DNA of 64,000 nucleotides. It comes from an uncultured Clostridia bacterium. Lineage in GTDB: Bacteria > Bacillota > Clostridia > Christensenellales > UBA1242. Below, one piece after another: positions 33,940 to 43,450 of the stretch. The stretch lies in the NCBI GenBank assembly GCA_934754445.1, contig CAKVHZ010000002.1, forward strand, positions 1 to 64,000, given 5' to 3'. Made by a program: the position numbers and the translations under genes. The notes beneath the pieces were generated by a model. The model did no database searches and was not told the origin of the DNA. It saw only the letters and a list, made by a program, of their open reading frames with translations. The stretch's first letter is position 1. Each line of letters opens with the position of its first letter.

Positions 33940-35190
33940 TTAAACTATTTTGCATTTTTTTAAATAAAATTTACTTAAGTTATCATCTTCATTAATCTTT
34001 AAAACATTTAAGAATAATTTTCGTGCTTCTTTATAATCTTTTTCTTCAAATTTTCTTACTGCCGATTCAAAAATTAGTTTTGTTTTTATATATGCGGTTT
34101 TATTGCTTCCCGCGTAGCCATCTAAATTCTCAAACAAACTAACTCCAATATCATCAATATTCACTGTTCCAACATATCTATAATTTAATTCAAAATCTCG
34201 TGGAATATTGTTTAAAACTTCTTTTGTGAATAATATATTTGATAAAAAAATTCGGTTTAAATGCTCTATTTTGCTAGCAAGATTTACACTATCGGATATT
34301 ATAGTTGGAGTTAATCTTTCTTTTTCTCCAACAATTCCAATAACAACCTTTCCTGAATGAATGCCTATTCCATACTTTATTTTTTCGTTACCAATGCTTA
34401 CTAAGTTTATATTTTCAAATTTTTGAGCAATTTCAGTTGAACATTTTAATGCATCGGTCTCATTTAAAAACACCGCCAACACTCCGTCGCCTAAAAATTT
34501 GTCTATAAAACCTTTATTGTTTCTAACGCACTCGCCTACCACACTTAAATAATTATTAATAAATTTAAAGTTTTCTTCTAAACTTAAAGTTTCGCTCGCT
34601 CTAAAACTATGTTTAATATCTATAAATAAAACTGTAACTTCTTTTTGAACACTCTCGCCCAATTTCAACTCAAAAACTTCATTTTTGCCTAAATATTCAA
34701 AAAATTCTTTAGGGACAAATTTGTAATACTCGTTTTTTAATTTAGATTTATATTCTTCGCTTTGGTCGTTTTTATCTTCAATTGCTTGTAAATTTTCTTG
34801 TATTTTTTCAAATTCTTTGCTACCTAAAATAACATTTTTGTTGTCTTTACCCCTGCTTAGTAATCTGGTGTTTTTTTCTATCTTTTTTATTGGATAGAGA
34901 TTAATATATAAAGTTAAAAAAACTAAAAAAATATAAATAATAAAACTAATTGATAACAAAAAATATTGATTCCTTGCTTCCATTACATTAACATCATAAT
35001 AATCTATAATCAAAAATTCAACCACCATTAAAGCAAATGTTAATAAACTAATATAAATAGATATTTTAAAACTAAGGTTAAATTTAGATAAAACCTTTTG
35101 ATTAAATAAATAAAATAGTGATATAAAAATAAACATTATAAAAACGCTTATTAAAATTCCATATAAAAATAAAATTAAATCGGTATTCAC
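33940..35190 (-). CDS. Membrane-bound class III nucleotidyl cyclase with TPR-like tail
   Basis: A 416-residue protein: three TM helices (residues ~5-110), a linker, a class III adenylate/guanylate cyclase domain (~170-360) and a TPR-like end (EKDYKEARKLFLNVLKINED). The metal Asp pair is in LFIDIKHSF and LGDGVLAVF, and the purine-site Lys is in FIDKFLGD. The second catalytic segment is SVNLASKIEHL: the Asn is kept but the Arg of the normal N-x3-R is Lys. It probably makes cAMP or a related cyclic nucleotide under a membrane signal. The GTG start lacks a Shine-Dalgarno; a TAAAAT box ends 6 nt upstream. Confidence 0.85.
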   Translation of the reverse strand: MNTDLILFLYGILISVFIMFIFISLFYLFNQKVLSKFNLSFKISIYISLLTFALMVVEFLIIDYYDVNVMEARNQYFLLSISFIIYIFLVFLTLYINLYPIKKIEKNTRLLSRGKDNKNVILGSKEFEKIQENLQAIEDKNDQSEEYKSKLKNEYYKFVPKEFFEYLGKNEVFELKLGESVQKEVTVLFIDIKHSFRASETLSLEENFKFINNYLSVVGECVRNNKGFIDKFLGDGVLAVFLNETDALKCSTEIAQKFENINLVSIGNEKIKYGIGIHSGKVVIGIVGEKERLTPTIISDSVNLASKIEHLNRIFLSNILFTKEVLNNIPRDFELNYRYVGTVNIDDIGVSLFENLDGYAGSNKTAYIKTKLIFESAVRKFEEKDYKEARKLFLNVLKINEDDNLSKFYLKKCKIV

Positions 35191-35214
35191 AATTATATTT
35201 TAAGTAATAAAAAC

Positions 35215-35260
35215 AAAAATATTTGCATAATAAAAATTTTTTAGATAAAAATATTTGCAT
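35215..35260. repeat. Two identical 14-bp direct repeats between divergent genes
   Basis: AAAAATATTTGCAT occurs at 35215-35228 and again at 35247-35260, the second running into the ATG of the plus-strand gene. The spacing of 32 bp is about three helical turns. A candidate operator pair for cyclase and partner. Confidence 0.45.
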
Positions 35261-35693
35261 GGAAAACAAAGAAATAAACATAATCAATATAACAAATCAG
35301 TCTATAAAAACAATATTAATGACCATTGATAATTTTATTAATGATATTAAAAACGAAAAATTAAAGAACTTACTTGCTGAAAATATAAATAAGTTTGACA
35401 CCTTAGTTGATGAGTGCAAAATTTTAGCAAAAAGTTATAATGAAGAACTTGAAGACCTTAATTTTTTTGAAAAATATCAAAATTTAATTTCGCTTAAAAT
35501 TTCAAGTTTGACTAAAAAAAACACTTACGAAATTGCTGAAATTATATATTTATCTATTACCGAAACCATGCCTAAACTTTACTCACTTTTAAATAACACA
35601 AACCTAGATGAAACCGAACTTGCTAAAAAACTAATAACTCAAAATGAAAATTTAATAGATAACTTAAAACAATTTTTTATTGTAGAAGACTAG
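35259..35693 (+). CDS. Helical protein of unknown function, divergent from the cyclase
   Basis: A 144-residue, almost entirely helical soluble protein that I do not recognise ([59 protein letters not shown]). It could be a four-helix bundle. I chose the ATG at 35259, where the second direct repeat ends; an upstream TTG at 35223 is less likely. No Shine-Dalgarno is visible. It overlaps the mnmA stop by 4 bp on the other strand. Confidence 0.65.
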   Translation: MENKEINIINITNQSIKTILMTIDNFINDIKNEKLKNLLAENINKFDTLVDECKILAKSYNEELEDLNFFEKYQNLISLKISSLTKKNTYEIAEIIYLSITETMPKLYSLLNNTNLDETELAKKLITQNENLIDNLKQFFIVED

Positions 35694-36763
35694 AAAGTTT
35701 CTTCTATTACTCCCCCGCCTAAGCAATAATCACCATTGTAGAAAACTACAAATTGACCTGGAGTAACCGCTCGTTGTTTTTCTTTAAAATATACTTTTAC
35801 CTTATCTTCTAAAATTTCTACTTTTACTGCTTGGTCGGGTTGACGATACCTAAATTTTGCATTACATTCAAAAACATTTTCACTAGGTTTTTCTGGTATC
35901 CAGTTAATTTTATAACTAACAAGACCATTACTAAAAAGTTCGTCTTCTTCGCCTTGAGAAACAATAAGTCTATTATTTTCTAAATCTTTTTTCACAACAA
36001 AATATGGCTTACCATTTCCGTCATTTCTACCACCAATATTTAAACCTTTTCGTTGACCTAAAGTATAGTAAGCAAGTCCTATATGTTTACCTAAATATCT
36101 ACCATCAGTTGAATAAATCTCGCCTTCTTTTGTTGGTAAATAATTTTTCAAAAATTCTCTAAAATTTCTTTCGCCAATAAAACAAATACCTGTGCTATCT
36201 TTCTTTTTTGCGGTAATTAAGCCTAGTTTTGTTGCAATTTCTCTTACCTTTGGTTTTTCAATATCACTTAAAGGGAAAAGCACTTGTGATAACTGATTTT
36301 GACTTAATTGATTTAAAAAATAAGTTTGGTCTTTGTTTAAATCTTTAGATTTTAATAAATAAGTTTTTCCGTCTTTATGCTCAGTTTTTGCATAATGGCC
36401 AGTTGCAATATAATCTGCACCAATTTTTTTAGCAAATTCTAAAAAAGGTCCGAATTTTATCTCTCTATTACATAAAACATCAGGGTTAGGAGTTCTACCC
36501 TTTTTATATTCTTCTAAAAATTCTTCAAATACATTGTTATAATACTCTTTTGAATAATTTACAGTGTAATAAGGTATGCCAATTTTATTACAAACTTGCT
36601 TTACATCAAAGTAGTCTTCTTCGGCAGTGCAAACTCCATCATCACCCGTTTCTTCCCAGTTTTTCATAAAAACGCCTATTACATTATAGCCTTGTTCTTT
36701 TAACAAATATGCTGCAACCGAACTATCTACACCGCCACTCATTCCACAAACTACAGTTTTCAT
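35690..36763 (-). CDS. mnmA: tRNA-specific 2-thiouridylase
   Basis: A 357-residue enzyme that thiolates U34 of Lys, Glu and Gln tRNAs. [15 protein letters not shown] is the PP-loop, the catalytic Cys lies in [16 protein letters not shown] and the second in [14 protein letters not shown]. The C-terminal barrel is complete. It overlaps mtaB by 4 bp. With mtaB it gives two anticodon-loop modifications from one transcript. Confidence 0.96.
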   Translation of the reverse strand: MKTVVCGMSGGVDSSVAAYLLKEQGYNVIGVFMKNWEETGDDGVCTAEEDYFDVKQVCNKIGIPYYTVNYSKEYYNNVFEEFLEEYKKGRTPNPDVLCNREIKFGPFLEFAKKIGADYIATGHYAKTEHKDGKTYLLKSKDLNKDQTYFLNQLSQNQLSQVLFPLSDIEKPKVREIATKLGLITAKKKDSTGICFIGERNFREFLKNYLPTKEGEIYSTDGRYLGKHIGLAYYTLGQRKGLNIGGRNDGNGKPYFVVKKDLENNRLIVSQGEEDELFSNGLVSYKINWIPEKPSENVFECNAKFRYRQPDQAVKVEILEDKVKVYFKEKQRAVTPGQFVVFYNGDYCLGGGVIEETF

Positions 36764-38010
36764 TTAACAATAACTCCATCTTTAAATATATCTTCAATTA
36801 TTACAGATATTATATCGTTTTCTTTATATTTTTCATTAAATTCTAGGTAGCATTTAACAAAATATTCGCTATGACCTACAAAATATTTTTTATCATCTAT
36901 GCTTACCACTTCTTCTATTAATAAATTTTGTTTAACATTATTGTCTTTTAATAAATTTAAGTATTTTTCATGCAAAGATTTTGCTAAATTTTCAACAATT
37001 TTTACTCTTTCTTTTTTAATAGAATTTAGTATTTGTGGCATTTTTGAAGCGACTGTGCCTTCTCGTTTTGAATAAGGGAAACAGTGAACCATAAAAAATT
37101 CGGCTTTTTTAACAGTTTCTAAACTTTCTAAAAAATACTCCTCAGTTTCGGTTGGAAAACCTACAATTAAATCTGTAGTAATTGAAGCATAAGGGAAATA
37201 TTTTTTTATTAGTCTAACTTTTTCTAAATATTCTTCTTTAGTGTAGTGTCTATTCATCTTTTTTAAAACTTCATTACTGCCACTTTGCATACTTAAATGA
37301 AATTGTGGGCAAAAGTTATTTATATTTTTAAGTCTTTGCATAAAATCATCAGTGATAACATTAACTTCCAAACTTCCTAATCTTATTCTTGAAGGCAACA
37401 CTTTTAAACTTTCAATTAATTCAATTAAACTTGGTTTAAAATCACTTAAATTTATACCTGTTAAAACAATTTCAGCACAAGTTTTGCTTAAATTTTGTGC
37501 TTCTTGTTTAACACTTTCTATATTTCTACTACGACTTCTTCCCCTAACATAAGGAATAATGCAATAAGAACAAAAATTGTTACAACCATCTTGAACTTTT
37601 AAATATGCTCTTACTCTTTGACTAGCACTTTGCATATTATCCACATAACAAAGTGGAAGTTCGCTTAAATTTTTATAATTTTCTTCGTTAATTAAATTGA
37701 TAATTTCGGCTTTATTTGAATTACCAATAATTACACTTACATTTTTTTCTTTAAACTGCTCAGGATTTTTTTGACTAGCACAACCACATACTAAAATTTT
37801 AGCATTTTCGTTATAACTTTTACATCTTGCTATTAATTGTCTACTTTTTCTTTCACCTTCGTTAGTAACACAACAAGTATTTAAAATGTAAATATCAGCA
37901 TATTCTAATTTGTTAGTAGTTTCGTATCCAAGTTTGTTTAATTCATTAATTAAACTATCACTTTCATAAAAATTGACTTTACAGCCTAAGGTAAAAACAC
38001 AAATTTTCAT
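36760..38010 (-). CDS. mtaB: tRNA t6A37 methylthiotransferase MtaB
   Basis: A 416-residue radical SAM enzyme that makes ms2t6A37. The N-terminal UPF0004 cluster has Cys in [27 protein letters not shown] and CGCAS; the radical SAM site is [25 protein letters not shown]-like end follows. The ATG at 38010 overlaps the rsmE stop as ATGA and follows GGGAG. An ORF start at 38022 belongs to the rsmE end. Confidence 0.92.
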   Translation of the reverse strand: MKICVFTLGCKVNFYESDSLINELNKLGYETTNKLEYADIYILNTCCVTNEGERKSRQLIARCKSYNENAKILVCGCASQKNPEQFKEKNVSVIIGNSNKAEIINLINEENYKNLSELPLCYVDNMQSASQRVRAYLKVQDGCNNFCSYCIIPYVRGRSRSRNIESVKQEAQNLSKTCAEIVLTGINLSDFKPSLIELIESLKVLPSRIRLGSLEVNVITDDFMQRLKNINNFCPQFHLSMQSGSNEVLKKMNRHYTKEEYLEKVRLIKKYFPYASITTDLIVGFPTETEEYFLESLETVKKAEFFMVHCFPYSKREGTVASKMPQILNSIKKERVKIVENLAKSLHEKYLNLLKDNNVKQNLLIEEVVSIDDKKYFVGHSEYFVKCYLEFNEKYKENDIISVIIEDIFKDGVIVK

Positions 38011-38759
38011 TTTTTCTCCCATTCATTTAGTAAAAACATAACAACACTAGTTAAACTAATGCAAGCAGTTTCGGCACGCAAAATTCTGTTACCCAAAGTA
38101 ATTTGTTTAACATTAGTTTGCTCTAATATTTTTTTGTTTTCTTTTTCGCTAAATCCGCCTTCACTACCAATAATTATTGCTATATTTGTTAAAGTATTTC
38201 CATTTTTATCTTTAAAATCTAATTCCGTTAACTTATTAACTGAATTTTCATAAGCAAAAATCACTTTCTCGAACTTATTTAAACTTTTTATCATTTCATT
38301 AAAAGTTAAAATATTACTTATCTCAACTTTTTTACTTCTTCCACATTGTTTAAGTGCTTCAATGCTAATTTTTTCTAGCCTATCTAGTCTTGTCGTTCCT
38401 TTTTTTACTTGACAAAATTCGCTTTCAAACGGGACAAAATTTTTAACACCAAGTTCGGTTAATTTTTGAATAATTAATTCAAATTTATCGCCTTTAACTA
38501 AAGCTTGATAAACTGTTACATTGCTTTTTGTTTCACTATCGTTATCTTTTAAATCAACAATTTTTAAGGTTAAATCTTTTTTATTTATATTTGTAATTTC
38601 GCAGGTATAATCAGTCCCCGAGCCATCAATTACGCATAGAAAATCTCCAATTTTATTCCTTAAAACATTAACAATATGGTTAAATTCTTCGCCGGTAACT
38701 GTAATTATTTGTCCAAATTCAAAACTATTTTCCGTTTTTAAATAAAATTTACGAGCCAT
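38007..38759 (-). CDS. rsmE: 16S rRNA (uracil1498-N3)-methyltransferase
   Basis: A 250-residue SPOUT-type methyltransferase. The N-terminal PUA-like part (GEEFNHIVNVLRNKIGD) precedes a knotted domain with IIIGSEGGFSEKENKKI and LGNRILRAETACISLTSV, the RsmE hallmark. The ATG at 38759 overlaps the stop of the upstream gene (TAATG), so I reject the start at 38780. It is the second gene of a zinc-ribbon gene-rsmE-mtaB-mnmA run. Confidence 0.93.
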   Translation of the reverse strand: MARKFYLKTENSFEFGQIITVTGEEFNHIVNVLRNKIGDFLCVIDGSGTDYTCEITNINKKDLTLKIVDLKDNDSETKSNVTVYQALVKGDKFELIIQKLTELGVKNFVPFESEFCQVKKGTTRLDRLEKISIEALKQCGRSKKVEISNILTFNEMIKSLNKFEKVIFAYENSVNKLTELDFKDKNGNTLTNIAIIIGSEGGFSEKENKKILEQTNVKQITLGNRILRAETACISLTSVVMFLLNEWEKK

Positions 38760-39034
38760 TAACCCTTTTTCGCTCCACAATTAGGGCATCTGCCATTTTC
38801 GTCAACAATACTACCACAATAATCGCATTTCGATTGTTTTTTTCCATCAGGATTAATTGATAATTTTTGTTTTATGGTTTCGCCTATACTATTTCCAATC
38901 TCTCTATTTTTTTTAATGCCAAGAATAATAGATACAATGACAGAAATAAACACCGCAACAAAAATTACGCCCATAAACGCAAACATAATTTTTGAACTAA
39001 CTTCAAAAGCATCTAATAAAATATTTGAATTCAT
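38759..39034 (-). CDS. Small membrane protein with C-terminal zinc ribbon
   Basis: A 91-residue protein with one long TM helix (residues ~12-42: KIMFAFMGVIFVAVFISVIV and onward) and a cytosolic CxxC...CxxC ribbon (KCDYCGSIVDENGRCPNCG). Such proteins are widespread in Clostridia and without a known function. It is probably cotranslated with rsmE. Confidence 0.7.
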   Translation of the reverse strand: MNSNILLDAFEVSSKIMFAFMGVIFVAVFISVIVSIILGIKKNREIGNSIGETIKQKLSINPDGKKQSKCDYCGSIVDENGRCPNCGAKKG

Positions 39035-39157
39035 AAAATTTCTCCTAGTAATTTTTAATATTTATGTTTAAATAAAAGAATTTGTTAAACATAAAAATTA
39101 TTTAATATATTATACATATTTTTTGCTATATTTTCAATTAATATTAAAGAAAAAATA

Positions 39158-39181
39158 AAAAAATGGCACTGCCATTTTTTT
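39158..39181 (-). terminator. Terminator of pnp
   Basis: Perfect stem AAAAAATGGC / GCCATTTTTT with an ACT loop; on the minus strand the T run follows. Confidence 0.85.
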
Positions 39182-41264
39182 ATAGTTTAGAAACAAGTTT
39201 TAAATCTACTCTACCTTTTTCATCTACTTTAATAACTTCAACTAAAACTTTGTCTCCAATTTTTACAACATCTTCAACTTTGTCTACATGTTCTTTAGAA
39301 AGTTTAGAAATATGAACCATACCTTCTTTGCCTTTTAAACATTCTACAAAAGCACCAAATTGCATAATTCTTACAACTCTACCTTCATAAGTTTTGCCAA
39401 GTTCTAGTTCTGTTGCAATATCTAAAATCATTTCTTTTGCTCTTTCGTTCATAAAACTATCTTGAGAGGCTATCATAACTTTACCTTCATCGGTAATATC
39501 AATTTTAACACCTGTTTCGTCAATAATTTTATTAATCATTTTACCACCAGAACCGATTACATCTTTAATTTTATCTGGGTTAATATCAAAACTAATAATT
39601 TTAGGAGCATATTTAGAAAGTTCAGGTTTAGGAGCTTTAATAACTTCTAGCATTTTACCTAAAATATGCATTCTACCTTCTTTTGCTTGATTTAATGCAG
39701 TTTTTAAAATATTTTCATCAATACCTTTAATTTTAATGTCCATTTGAATTGCAGTTATACCTTTTTCAGTTCCTGCAACTTTAAAGTCCATATCTCCTAA
39801 GAAGTCTTCTAAACCTTGAATATCAGATAATATTGCAACTTTATTTTTTGCTTCATCTTTAATTAAACCCATAGCAATACCCGCAACTGGGGCTTTAATA
39901 GGCACACCACCATCCATTAATGCTAAAGTTGAGCCACAAACACTTGCTTGACTAGTTGAACCATTGCTTGATAAAACTTCACTTACTGTTCTAATTGCGT
40001 AAGGGAATTCTTCTTCACTAGGTAATACTGGTTCTAAGGCTCTTTCTGCCAATGCTCCATGACCAATTTCTCTTCTACCTGGGCTTTTTAATGGTTTTGC
40101 TTCTCCTGTAGAATAACCTGGCATATTATAATGATGCATATATCTCTTAACATCTTCATCATCTAAGCCTTCTAGTTTTTGCATATCTGAAATTGAACCT
40201 AATGTTAAAGTTGTCATAACTTGAGTTAATCCACGAGTAAATACACCACTTCCGTGAACTCTTGGAAGAACGCCAGTTTCACACCAAATAGGACGAATTT
40301 GCTTTAATTCTCTTCCATCTGGACGAACACCTTTATCTATAATTTTGGCTCTCATTACTTCTTTTTTAATATAATATAAACTATTTAAAATATCTTTTTC
40401 TTGGTCAGGATATTCATCTTTAAAATGTTCTAAAACATCTAAATTCATTGCTTCTTCTGCTTCATCTCTTTCAGTTCTATCAAAGTGTTCCATAACTTTT
40501 TCTACTTTAGAGTAAGCATATTCTCTAACTTTTTTATCTAATTCTTCAGGAACATGGTAATAATCTATAACTACTTTTTCTTTACCAATTTCCTTTTGAA
40601 TACTCTCAATAAAAGCAACGATTTTTTTAATTTCTTCGTGAGCGACCATGATGCCTTTTAGCATTTCTTCTTCGCTAACTTCTTTTGCACCTGCTTCAAC
40701 CATTAAAACTGCATCTTTTGTGCCTGATACAGTTAAATGTAATACACTTTTTTCTCTTTGCTCAAGATTTGGATTTATTATATATTCGCCATCTACTAAA
40801 CCTACTAAAACACTTCCCGTTGGACCAGCAAAAGGAATATCACTAATAGATAAAGCAACAGAAGAACCAATCATGGCTAAAATTTCTGGGCTATTATCTG
40901 GGTCTACACTCAAACAAGTTGCAACAACTTCTACATCGTTATAAAATCCTTTAGGAAATAGTGGACGAATAGGTCTATCTATTAATCTAGAAGTTAAAAT
41001 TGCTTTATCGCTTGCCCTACCTTCTCTTTTTTTAAATCCACCAGGAATTTTACCTACTGAATACATTTTTTCTTCAAAATCAACCCCAAGTGGGAAAAAG
41101 TCCATTCCTTCCCTTGGAGATTTACTCATGTTAACATTAACCATAACCATAGTTTCGCCACATTTAACTATGCAAGTTCCGTTAGTTTGAAAACAATATT
41201 TGCCAGTTTCAACAATAACTTCTTTACCACCGATTACAGTTTTAAACTCTCTATTTAAACTCAT
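39180..41264 (-). CDS. pnp: Polyribonucleotide nucleotidyltransferase (PNPase)
   Basis: A 694-residue phosphorolytic 3'-5' exoribonuclease. Two RNase PH domains (RPIRPLFPKGFYNDV; ALAERALEPVLPSEEEFPY; SDIQGLEDFLGDMDFKVAGT in the active half) and an alpha linker are followed by KH (GSGGKMINKIIDETGV) and S1 (YEGRVVRIMQFGAFVECLKG). An in-frame start at 41384 would add 40 non-homologous residues; the ATG at 41264 has AAAGGAG at the right distance. rpsO is not adjacent. Confidence 0.96.
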   Translation of the reverse strand: MSLNREFKTVIGGKEVIVETGKYCFQTNGTCIVKCGETMVMVNVNMSKSPREGMDFFPLGVDFEEKMYSVGKIPGGFKKREGRASDKAILTSRLIDRPIRPLFPKGFYNDVEVVATCLSVDPDNSPEILAMIGSSVALSISDIPFAGPTGSVLVGLVDGEYIINPNLEQREKSVLHLTVSGTKDAVLMVEAGAKEVSEEEMLKGIMVAHEEIKKIVAFIESIQKEIGKEKVVIDYYHVPEELDKKVREYAYSKVEKVMEHFDRTERDEAEEAMNLDVLEHFKDEYPDQEKDILNSLYYIKKEVMRAKIIDKGVRPDGRELKQIRPIWCETGVLPRVHGSGVFTRGLTQVMTTLTLGSISDMQKLEGLDDEDVKRYMHHYNMPGYSTGEAKPLKSPGRREIGHGALAERALEPVLPSEEEFPYAIRTVSEVLSSNGSTSQASVCGSTLALMDGGVPIKAPVAGIAMGLIKDEAKNKVAILSDIQGLEDFLGDMDFKVAGTEKGITAIQMDIKIKGIDENILKTALNQAKEGRMHILGKMLEVIKAPKPELSKYAPKIISFDINPDKIKDVIGSGGKMINKIIDETGVKIDITDEGKVMIASQDSFMNERAKEMILDIATELELGKTYEGRVVRIMQFGAFVECLKGKEGMVHISKLSKEHVDKVEDVVKIGDKVLVEVIKVDEKGRVDLKLVSKL

Positions 41265-41345
41265 TTTTTCTCCTTTATAAACAATTAAGTATATAATATT
41301 TAAAAAAATATAGCAAACAATTTTATAAACTTTATTTTTTTGCAT

Positions 41346-41376
41346 AAAAAAACTCTTTCGTTTAAAAGAGTTTTTT
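41346..41376 (-). terminator. Terminator of the lipoprotein gene
   Basis: AACTCTTT / AAAAGAGTT stem with a CGTTT loop and a T run on the minus strand, 9 bp past the stop at 41385. Confidence 0.75.
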
Positions 41377-41384
41377 ATTTTCAA

Positions 41385-42098
41385 CTATTTAGCACTTTTA
41401 ACAACTTCGTAAACATCAGTGCTACCTTCAACTAATCTTACTTCATAACCATCAGCAACTAATTTATCGTTTGGATTATCTTTAACTATGTTAAATTTAT
41501 CAAATTTTCCACCAGTAATAGAAACTGTTGCAGTTTTTTCTAATTGTGGTTTACTTGAATCATTGTTATTATAAATATTGATAGTTAATCCATATGGTCC
41601 TTCAACTTTGTTATCATTTAATTGTTGAATTGAATATTCTCCGCCCTTAATTTCTACATCTCCATCATAAGCATAAACAGCAGATACATTACCTACATAT
41701 TTACCATCTTCAACAACCAATTTGCCACCATCCATTACATCTAATGCATAGCAGTCGTTCTCTTTAGCAAGAATTTGTCCATTACCCTTTAATGTTAAAT
41801 TTCCATTTTCTCGAACAGATATAATACTCCAAGAATTTGGACTCTTGTCCCAAATATCATTTTCATTGTATAGTTTTTTGCCGTTTAAATCTAAAACAAC
41901 TTTTCTTTTTACAACTAATGAATCTTCAACATTAATATCTGCTGTAACTTTAATTATGTCCTTATCACCATTTAATGCTTGAGTTAATTCAGCATAGGTT
42001 GAAACTTCTGCTACTGAAGGTGCACAAGCACTAAGCATAAACATTGCTGGAACAATTAAAAGCACTGCCAATACTAAACTTAAAATTTTCTTTTTCAT
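41385..42098 (-). CDS. Lipoprotein with right-handed beta-helix-like domain
   Basis: A 237-residue exported lipoprotein. The signal peptide ends in the lipobox LSAC (residue ~25), and the mature chain begins with APSVAEVSTYAELTQAL. The core is a series of short strands (LVVKRKVVLDLNGKKLY, NGNLTLKGNGQIL, GGKLVVEDGKYVGN, DVEIKGGEYSI), which is how pectate-lyase-like beta helices look. No catalytic residues can be named. It is a surface protein whose ligand is unknown. Confidence 0.75.
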   Translation of the reverse strand: MKKKILSLVLAVLLIVPAMFMLSACAPSVAEVSTYAELTQALNGDKDIIKVTADINVEDSLVVKRKVVLDLNGKKLYNENDIWDKSPNSWSIISVRENGNLTLKGNGQILAKENDCYALDVMDGGKLVVEDGKYVGNVSAVYAYDGDVEIKGGEYSIQQLNDNKVEGPYGLTINIYNNNDSSKPQLEKTATVSITGGKFDKFNIVKDNPNDKLVADGYEVRLVEGSTDVYEVVKSAK

Positions 42099-42222
42099 AA
42101 AATTCTCCTTTTGTTATTTTGTTATAATCTAGCATATAAAAAAATATAAGTCAAACAAATTTAAAATAGTTTTTGCAAAAAATAAAAAAATATGTATTAA
42201 AATAAAATTATCTTTAAAAATC

Positions 42223-42251
42223 TTGACAATTCCCATTTAAACTGATATAAT
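42223..42251 (+). promoter_or_regulatory. Consensus promoter of tRNA-Lys
   Basis: TTGACA (42223-42228), 17 bp, TATAAT (42246-42251), perfect at both boxes, with the mature tRNA starting 21 bp downstream. Confidence 0.9.
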
Positions 42252-42272
42252 TTATGTTGTTTTTTAACTTTT

Positions 42273-42348
42273 GGGCTATTAACTCAGTTGGTAGAGTAGT
42301 CGACTCTTAATCGAAATGTCCGGGGTTCGAACCCCCGATGGCCCACCA
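42273..42348 (+). tRNA. tRNA-Lys (anticodon CTT)
   Basis: A 76-nt cloverleaf including encoded CCA. The acceptor stem GGGCTAT / ATGGCCC pairs with one G-T. D-loop AGTTGGTAGA, T-loop GTTCGAA and stem CCGGG / CCCCG are present. The anticodon loop is CTCTTAA, giving CTT. The anticodon stem has a G-A mismatch at its outer end. It is transcribed alone. Confidence 0.93.
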
Positions 42349-42415
42349 CAACTAACATTATAAGAACCAACGAAATAATATATGTATTTGTAAATGGAAA
42401 TTTTGGTATAATAAC

Positions 42416-42446
42416 AAAAAATCTATCTCATTTGATAGATTTTTTT
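42416..42446 (+). terminator. Terminator after tRNA-Lys
   Basis: AAAAAATCTATC / GATAGATTTTTT stem with a TCATTT loop; it ends in T7. The region to 42523 holds no gene. Confidence 0.8.
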
Positions 42447-42523
42447 ATTGTTTACTTAATTAAATTATGATTCTTTAAATTAAATAAAAATATTTTATTA
42501 ATTAAACAAACATTAGTATAAAT

Positions 42524-43369
42524 TTATTTTACTTTTTTAATTAGCATTGTAACTAAAGGTGAAGTAAAATATGAAGTTGTTAAAGTGTTTTCTTTTTTTC
42601 CGCCCAAAAGATATATATCTTTTGAATTATGAAGATTTACAAGTTCAAAAGGAGTCGCCAAATCTTTTACTTCTACTAAACCAAAACCTGTAATATTGTG
42701 TGGCACAGCATTAAAACTCCAATCATTCACTCCTATTAATACTTTGTTTGAGTCTACTTCTCTAAATCCAACCGCTAAATAATCTATATTATTATCAAAT
42801 TGAGAGCCATTTAAAGTAACATAACCATTAAAATTAAACATTATTTCATATGTCCCTATTTCATTAAATTGAATTGTGTCTTCTCCAACATTTAATAAAA
42901 CTAAATTTGAAGTTGATAATTCAATATCTTTTAACGGAAGACGCTCACCACTTCCCACTTTAAAGCCATAATCAGGAACATCTATGGTATCATCTCGAAG
43001 GGTTGCAATATAAACTTCTTTTATGAAGGTTAAACCATCATCGCCCTTATCACCTTTATCACCTTTTTCGCCTTTCTCCCCTTTCTCACCTTTTTCGCCT
43101 TGCAAATAACCATCATCAATCCATTTATTGTTTTTTGCATCATATATTAATAGTCTTTTAGGAATGCCATTTCCTATTAAAACCGCCATACCATCAAAAG
43201 GATTTTTAGGTAAATCATCAATAGACGAATAAATTCCATCTATTTGAAAACCTTTTCCCGCATCTCCTTTTTCGCCCTTTGGGCCTTTTGGACCTGTTGG
43301 ACCTATATAGTAAGCCAATTTATCGAATGGAACACAACAAATTGTTTGTTTTTTATTACATTTTATCAT
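42524..43369 (-). CDS. Collagen-like protein with C-terminal jelly-roll-like domain
   Basis: A 281-residue protein with two Gly-X-Y blocks. The first, GPTGPKGPKGEKGDAGKG, is at ~22-40; the second, six GEKG/GDKG-type triplets, at ~92-113. Between them is a ~50-residue spacer. The C-terminal ~165 residues are beta-rich (FNFNGYVTLNGS, DYLAVGFREVDS), like the TNF-fold trimerisation domain of BclA-type proteins. No signal peptide is visible; such spore-surface proteins often lack one. I infer a spore-coat or exosporium filament, but this is not proven. Confidence 0.75.
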   Translation of the reverse strand: MIKCNKKQTICCVPFDKLAYYIGPTGPKGPKGEKGDAGKGFQIDGIYSSIDDLPKNPFDGMAVLIGNGIPKRLLIYDAKNNKWIDDGYLQGEKGEKGEKGEKGDKGDKGDDGLTFIKEVYIATLRDDTIDVPDYGFKVGSGERLPLKDIELSTSNLVLLNVGEDTIQFNEIGTYEIMFNFNGYVTLNGSQFDNNIDYLAVGFREVDSNKVLIGVNDWSFNAVPHNITGFGLVEVKDLATPFELVNLHNSKDIYLLGGKKENTLTTSYFTSPLVTMLIKKVK

Positions 43370-43427
43370 AATTTTCTCCTTTTGTTATTCATTAACTCAT
43401 AATATGAAAATTTGATAAAAAAGTTTA

Positions 43428-43450
43428 ATCCACACTTGGTGGACTTTATT
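43428..43450 (-). terminator. Possible terminator after the Ppx-like gene
   Basis: TCCAC / GTGGA short stem, on the minus strand followed by TTAAACTTTTTT. Confidence 0.45.

Noticed and set aside
42524..43369. Phage tail fibre instead of collagen-like surface protein
   Set aside because: No other phage genes are near; the Gly-X-Y blocks and jelly-roll-like end also fit BclA-type proteins, though a phage origin of the gene cannot be wholly excluded.
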